Shown: one piece after another, positions 59,004 through 64,000 of the stretch | Layout: the number at the start of each line of letters is the position of its first letter | Position numbering within the stretch: position 1 is the stretch's first letter | From: Jacaranda mimosifolia | Lineage: Eukaryota > Streptophyta > Magnoliopsida > Lamiales > Bignoniaceae | Assembly (NCBI GenBank): GCA_018894105.1 | Contig: CM032117.1 | Location: forward strand, 44,564,501-44,628,500 | Length of the DNA: 64,000 nt | Reading direction: 5' to 3' | Made by a program: the position numbers and the translations under genes | The notes under the pieces: model-generated | The model's database searches: none | Seen by the model: only the letters and a program-made list of their open reading frames with translations | Told to the model about the DNA's origin: nothing

Positions 59004-59015
59004 TGGTGTTAGAGC
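59004..59015 (+). promoter_or_regulatory. tRNA-Met primer binding site of Z
   Basis: TGGTGTTAGAGC lies three bases after the LTR end and is two changes away from TGGTATCAGAGC. Confidence 0.8.
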
Positions 59016-59283
59016 CTAAGTTTTAAATTTAGGCTATGTTGGGATAAGATCCTCGAACTATGGAATTTGGGCTTAGAACTCTTAAGAATTGATGTTTTTC
59101 TCTTCTTATGTTCTTTTTATTTCCTTATTGACATAGGTTCTTTTGGTTTTGAAGGATAAGATAGTAAGTTAGAGTCCACGTAAGTCAGTTCATCATTTAG
59201 ATACTTCAACCCACATAATTAAAGTTAGAGGAAGGGAGTGATACAAGCCTAGATGCAGGCAATCAACTTCAAATTAATTTAAT

Positions 59284-59667
59284 GCACCTCGAAAGGACTA
59301 CCCAAATTTAATTGTGCATTAGCTTGAGGATAATAATGACCACCATAATAGAGAACACCTTCGCTATAAGGATAGATGTGAAGAGTTAGAACAATAGCTA
59401 GAAGTCTGCCGATAGGAATTGGTTCGCCAAAATAATGAGTTACAGGAGCAACGTCATCGAGATCAGGACAAGTTCAGGATAGCCATTAGAGGCCTTGAGG
59501 AAGCCCAACATAGATTAGCTCATTTTATCAATGAACCGGAAGAAGATCCAACAAAGGATGAACCCAGTAAGGGAAATGAAGAAGACCTTGAGGAAGATCT
59601 AGAAGAAGTAGGCTCAAACAAGGATACTAAAGAGATAGATCCAAGTGAAGGAAATAATGAAGATTAG
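59284..59667 (+). pseudogene. Leader ORF of Z upstream of gag (coiled coil, acidic tail)
   Basis: In the frame PRKDYPNL, then LEDNNDHHNREHLRYKDRC, three TAG stops occur, all where X or the context suggests glutamine or another coding triplet. From 59419 the frame is open: QNNELQEQRHRDQDKFRIA, GLEEAQHRLAHFINEPEED, then a repeated acidic tail (EEDLEEDLEEVGSN). The X copy aligns from its first codons to the FI(N/D)E segment. It ends about 490 bases before gag begins. I recognise no known family; it could be a leader peptide or a displaced gag N-terminus. Confidence 0.55.
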
Positions 59668-60156
59668 AGCAAGAGTTTTATTATTTAGAGTTTGATAGAG
59701 TTCTTAGTTTTAAATTTCCATTTGCACTATTTCAGTATATTAGTTGCCTATTTAGTAGTTGTTATCAAGAAAAGAAACTTCTAATTGCTATTGAACATTT
59801 TGGTTTACATGAAGGAGGATTGCGTAAGAAACTTTAGTAAAGTTATTAAAATTTATTGTATTTCCTCCTTCATCATGTGGACCTCTTGAGTCTTTGAGTT
59901 ATTTCAAGAATAGTATGCAAGCTACTATTAGAGAAGAATAATAATAGTAATAACTGAATTAAAAGTTAATCAAATCTATTTAGTAACTGATAAATAAAAC
60001 ATACGTATATTGTTCATGTTAAGAATTCATAATATGTGATAAATATTTTTGCTTTACCTTATTTTACACTTCATTTTTTATTTCAACTAAGTATAGACTA
60101 CTAATAGCAATCACTTTACTATAGAATAGATCCTAACCTTGGAGTTCGTCGAGGAA
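59668..60156 (+). other. Spacer between leader ORF and gag of Z
   Basis: AT-rich and without an open frame. It shares short blocks with X after its leader ORF. It could be an intron or an untranslated spacer; a 'ttaccttattttacact' pyrimidine-rich part near 60054 and 'ctatag' near 60121 are possible acceptor context but not convincing. Confidence 0.4.
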
Positions 60157-61204
60157 GATGCCCAATGAATACTTCACAAAGTCGATAAAGGGAGGAACTC
60201 GAAACCTCGAGGCACGTTCCTGCTAATTCTCCAGAGGTAGAACGTAGACAAACTCCACCACAACCACCACCGAGAGGAGACAATCCCTCAAGTCAAATGG
60301 TGGCGACAATGCAACAATTCACGCAAGCTCTTCAGAACCATCAACAACCAGAAAGACCCCAACCTCCTTATATGGCACTTGATCGTTTCCTATGTTTTCG
60401 ACCTTAATGTTTTAGCAAGGAGCTTGATGATCGAAAAGCTGAACTTTGGATTAAGAGTATTGGAAACATCTATAGCGTGATGAACTATAGTAATGAGTAG
60501 AAGGTTAATCTAGCTGTATTTCCTTTTAAGGGCCCGACACACCATTGGTGGAACTCAGTAGAGGTGAGATGGAGACAATAACAAACTGCTAGAACTTCGA
60601 AGAATTTCCCTAAGGAGTTTGACAACAAGTACATCCCGAAGTTGGTTTGCGAACAAAAGAAAAATGAGTTCAACGAACTATAGCAAGGCAACCTCATGGT
60701 TGCCCAGTATAAAGCTAAGAATACACAACTAATCAAGTATGTGTCGTACATGCTAGATGATGAACCAAGACGAGTTAGGAAGTTTTTGAAAGGGCTTTGC
60801 CTCATTTCTATGGATATACCCAACTACACGACCGCAGTGAAGAAAGCTTTGAAGATATAATCAGGACTAGCTAAGTTAGAAGCCTTGAATAAAGTTGAAA
60901 AGAAGTCTCATCTAGCTGAAGCTAAGTGGCAAAGAGAGAGGACCCAAGGACAAAGAGTAAAACAACTATGGCAATAGTTCCACAACCTCATTTGCAAACC
61001 AATTAGAACTTTTGTATCGGTCAATGTTGGGAAAAAGGACACAATGTGCAACTACTATGGATACTCAGTGTTGGAGAAAGGCATGCCGTTGTTTAGCATG
61101 TGGTAGTGATCAACACCACCTCCACGACTGTCTAAGGAATAGGCAACAATTGGTGAATCAAAGTTTAGCAAAGGGAAATCAATGTGGACCAGGGAACTCA
61201 AACA
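60157..61204 (+). pseudogene. gag: Gag of Z with zinc knuckle, broken
   Basis: After a proline-rich start (PPQPPPRGDNPSSQMVATMQ at about 60255) comes the retrotransposon gag domain: KELDDRKAELWIKSI, NLAVFPFKGPTHHWWNSV, KNFPKEFDNKYIPKLVCEQK, and PRRVRKFLKGLC (60400-60810). At least six stops interrupt it, mostly TAG, several at positions where glutamine is usual (for example NEL*QGNL at about 60680). The nucleocapsid knuckle CLACGSDQHHLHDC (about 61096-61137) keeps the CX2CX4HX4C spacing and should be intact. Confidence 0.85.
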
Positions 61205-61551
61205 ATGTCAAGCCGAAAGCCTCAGCTAGAGTATTTGCACTCGAGGGTAAAAGAGTCCCATATCCAACTGCTGTGGTTGAACGTACTGTTATCATATCCC
61301 AACATTTTGGAAAAGCTCTATTTAACCCTGGTGGAACTCACTCCTTTATTTCTATACATTTTGTGAATTCCATAAACTTGCATGTGGAGGATTTATCATA
61401 TGACTTAGAAGTGAACACTCATATAGGTTCTAGTATGCTGACAAATAGATTTTGTAAGGTTTATGATATACACATAGGTGGGAGAGATTTCCCTGCAGAC
61501 TTAGTCTTACTAGCTATAGAAGGTTTTGACGTTATTTTGGGGATGGATTAG
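61205..61551 (+). pseudogene. pol: Protease of Z, active site lost
   Basis: The open frame covers RVFALEGKRVPYPTAVVERT, FVNSINLHVEDLSYDLEV and the ending IEGFDVILGMD, the normal extent of a chromovirus protease. The active site, usually Asp-Ser-Gly-Ala before THSFIS, reads FNPGGTHSFIS here. The catalytic aspartate has become asparagine and the next residue proline, so the enzyme is inactive although the frame is open. Confidence 0.8.
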
Positions 61552-62640
61552 TTGTCTAAGTACCATGCCTTCTTGATTGTCGTTCTAAGGTGGTTAGTTT
61601 TTGCGAGCCTGGAAAATTAGTAATAGAGCTGACAGGGGATCAACAGTCAATATGATGACATCGATTTTAGCAACTCAGGCTAGAAACTACTAAGAAGGGG
61701 TGAGATAGGATATTTAGCTTATTTAATCAATAGATGAAAGGACAAGGTAAAGATTGATGAGGTTCCTATAGTTGCAAATTTTCCTGATGTGTTCCCTAAA
61801 GAATTAACGTCGTTGGCCCCAGATCGTGAAGTTGAATTTTCCATTAAGGTTCTTCTAGGGACAGATGTGATATCTGAAGCACCATATAGGATGGCACCAA
61901 CAGAACTTAAGGTGCAGTTACAAGAATTGCTGGAAAGTGGGTTCATTCAACCAAGTTCATCTCTTTAGGGAGCGCCAGTACTCTTTGTAAAGAAAAAGGA
62001 TGGGACTTTGAGGATGTGCATAGATTATTGAGGCTTGAACAATGTGATGATTAAGAACTCTTTGACCAATGACAAGGATTACGAGCTTATTCTAAAATGG
62101 ACCTTCAATAAAGATACGACCAATTAAAGATTAGAAAGGAAGATATACCTAAGATAATATTAAACACTCGATATGGCCATTTTGAGTTTGTGTGATCCCA
62201 TATGGGTTGACTAATGGCCCCGCAGTATTTATGGATTTGATGTACTAAGTGTTTAGACCATATTTAGACCATTTTGTGGTTATCTTTATTGATGATATCT
62301 TAGTTTATTTGAAAAGTGAGAAGGAACACGAAGAGCACTTGAGTATGGTATTGCAAAAACTTCAGGAACATAAACTTTATGCTAAGTTTAGTAAGTGTGA
62401 GTTTTGGCTCGACCTAGTAGCATTTTTAGGACATATCATTTCTGGAGATAGAATTATGGTTGATTCGTCTAAGACTGAAGTAGTGTTATAATGGAAAAGA
62501 CTAGAGACAATGATCGAGGTGAGAAGTTTCTTGGGTTTGACGAGCTATTACAGGATGTTCGTTCAGGATTTTTCAAAAATAGCTACCCTATTGTCTGATT
62601 TGACTCAGAAAAAGACTCCATTTAATTGGACTGACAAGAG
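61552..62640 (+). pseudogene. pol: Reverse transcriptase of Z, broken
   Basis: N-terminal parts FPDVFPKELTSLAPDREVEF and ISEAPYRMAPTELK, then APVLFVKKKDGTLRMCIDY, are readable at 61780-62030 in one frame with two stops. A damaged stretch with indels follows (62040-62240). The active-site segment [19 protein letters not shown] (62274-62330) is intact in a frame that continues to [18 protein letters not shown] and a TAA. RSFLGLTSYYRMFVQDFSKIA closes the domain. Confidence 0.85.
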
Positions 62641-63085
62641 TGAGCTTAGTTTTTAGAGCTTAAGAAAAGGTTAACCTCGGCACCAATATTAGCTCTACCC
62701 GAGGGTATTGAGAATTTTGTAGTATATACATATGCTTCGAAAGAAGGCTTGGGATGGTTTTGATGTAAAATGGTAAAGTAATAGCGTATGCCTCGAGAAA
62801 GTTGAAACCCTATGAGCAGAACTGCCCTACTCATGACTTAGAGTTAAAGGCAATTATGTTTGCCTTAGAGAAGTGGAAACGTTACTTGTATGGGCAAATT
62901 TTATAGTGTACACCGACCACAAGAGCCTAAAGTATTTTTTCAAGCAAAAGGACTTAAACATGAGGCAACGTCGTTGGATGGAGTTCTTAGAGGATTACAA
63001 CTGCTCAATTCAATATCACCCGGGAAAGACGAATATAGTAGTTGATGCACTCAATCATAAGGCACAAGTAGCTAATCTTGCTATT
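62641..63085 (+). pseudogene. pol: RNase H of Z, broken
   Basis: The first half (62641-62870) is split by stops and at least one indel near 62760. The second half (62873-63190) is open: [40 protein letters not shown] and PGKTNIVVDALNHK. The D of YTDHKSL is kept. The usual DALSRK end reads DALNHK. Confidence 0.8.
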
Positions 63086-63189
63086 CTAGGCCAAGGGCTA
63101 AAGCCTATGGTACTATACACCAATATCACCTTGAGGTCAAACATTTATCAAAGGATTAGGGAGGCACAAGGAAGGGACAAAAATTTATA

Positions 63190-64000
63190 AAGGTTTAAGA
63201 TGAATACAATGGACACCCCTTATACCAAGTTTGAAGTAGATCAAGAGAGGACCTTATTGTATGGAAAATGAATCTGTGTACCTGTGGATGAGGAATTAAA
63301 GAGGGAAATATTAGATGAAGCTCACAAGTCGAAGTACGCAATCCATCCTGGTGGTAACAAAATGTATCAAGATCTGAAGAAATACTATTGGTGGATCAAT
63401 ATGAAATAGGAGATTGCGGACTACGTACGGAAGTGCCTTACCTGCCAACAAGTCAAAGTAGAACACCAAAGACTCGCTGGGCCATTACAACCTTTAGAAG
63501 TGCCTATGTGGAAGTGGGAGATGATCACTATGGACTTTGTCATAAGGTTACCTACAACTAGAAGAAGCTATAATAGTATTTGGATAATAGTCGACAGACT
63601 AACGAAATTAGCTAATTTCCTACCAGTCAAGGTTACCTATACAATACAGACATAGTGCAAATTTACACTAATCAAATCATTAGGCTACATGAGGTGCCCA
63701 TCAGTATAGCATTCAATCTAGATCCTAAGTTTATCTTTAGACTTTGGAAATAAGTGCAGTAGAATTTAGGGACAAAACTAGAATTTAGCATGGTCGTACA
63801 TCTACAGATAGATAGTCAATCAGAGCGAACTATTCAGCTTTTAGAAGATATGCTCCAAGCTAGCATACTAGATTTTAGGGAAGGTTGGATTAAGCATCTT
63901 CTATTGATTGAGTTTGTCTACAATAATAGCTACCAATAAAGTATTCATATAGCACCTTATGAGACATTATATGGAAGAAAATGCCAATCGCCATTACACT
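63190..64000 (+). pseudogene. pol: Integrase of Z, truncated by the window end
   Basis: The zinc region is complete in its metal ligands: [18 protein letters not shown], then YVRKCLTCQQVK (63320-63450), with one stop between. The core keeps the first catalytic Asp (MITMDFVIRLP, about 63530). The second site reads SIAFNLDPKFIF, with Asn at the catalytic position. The Glu region QSERTIQLLEDML is present (about 63820). Indels and stops occur at 63270, 63408 and 63650-63780. The frame runs into GRKCQSPLH at the window end. Confidence 0.8.

Larger units (their letters stand above)
58801..64000 (+). mobile_element. Chromovirus Z (Tekay-like Ty3/gypsy), running off the window
   Basis: Order on the plus strand: truncated 5' LTR end, tRNA-Met primer site, leader ORF, gag with zinc knuckle, protease, RT, RNase H and integrase up to the window end. 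Protease before RT and RT before integrase is the gypsy order. The LTR end, leader and leader-gag spacer are clearly related to X. The 3' LTR and any chromodomain lie beyond 64000. Every coding part carries stops. Confidence 0.85.

Noticed and set aside
1..64000. CRISPR arrays, bacterial operons, rRNA or tRNA genes
   Set aside because: None seen. The repeats present are LTR, subterminal or tandem plant repeats, and the primer sites are only complementary to tRNAs.

Overview
This window looks like an AT-rich, transposon-filled stretch of a flowering-plant nuclear genome, probably a dicot. I see no intact host gene, no rRNA and no tRNA. Almost everything that can be identified is a mobile element: Ty1/copia and several Ty3/gypsy lineages (chromovirus/Tekay-like, Tat and Athila), hAT, CACTA (En/Spm) and Mutator-like DNA transposons, plus simple repeats. 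Nearly all coding sequence is broken by stops, frameshifts or deletions. The plant assignment rests on the element families, on tRNA-Met and tRNA-Asp type primer sites, and on the En/Spm and RICESLEEPER-type hAT proteins. I cannot name the species.

Left part (1-11027). The window opens in the last 94 bp of a Tekay-like LTR that sits against the primer site and LTR of an Athila-type element on the minus strand. Next come a 1.64 kb Mutator-like element (3135-4776) with long diverged inverted repeats, a decayed CACTA element (from about 5627) with a TNPA-like pseudogene on the minus strand, and a 609 bp hAT element (8882-9490) with a perfect 8 bp target duplication.

Middle left (11028-25919). 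One Tekay-like LTR (11028-14103) is cut by a CACTA terminus at 14104, which is itself cut by a complete solo LTR (14631-17721, target duplication GATTT). A diverged array of about 111 bp units (17727-19410) holds a 690 bp hAT MITE. A second solo LTR, of another chromovirus family and on the minus strand, occupies 20753-23794 (target duplication ATATG).

Central nest (25920-57006). A SIRE/Maximus-like copia element (750 bp LTRs, target duplication CTCAT) has been stretched to about 31 kb. A chromovirus, here called X (31011-49258), inserted in its RNase H region. A Tat-lineage gypsy element, here called Y (31775-42308, target duplication AATTT, minus strand), inserted in the 5' LTR of X. Independently, a 4.58 kb hAT transposon (49860-54435, target duplication GCTACTGC) inserted in the third ORF of the copia element. 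Y carries a spliced-looking ORF on the strand opposite to its pol and an array of about fifteen 61 bp repeats. X has lost most of gag-pol but keeps a short coiled-coil leader ORF upstream of the gag position.

Right end (58801-64000). A second chromovirus, Z, related to X, runs off the window on the plus strand. It has a truncated 5' LTR, primer site, the same leader ORF, gag, protease, RT, RNase H and part of integrase, all with stops. The elements do not form a pathway. Their target duplications and interruptions record an order of insertion: copia first, then X, then Y, with the large hAT placed after copia only.
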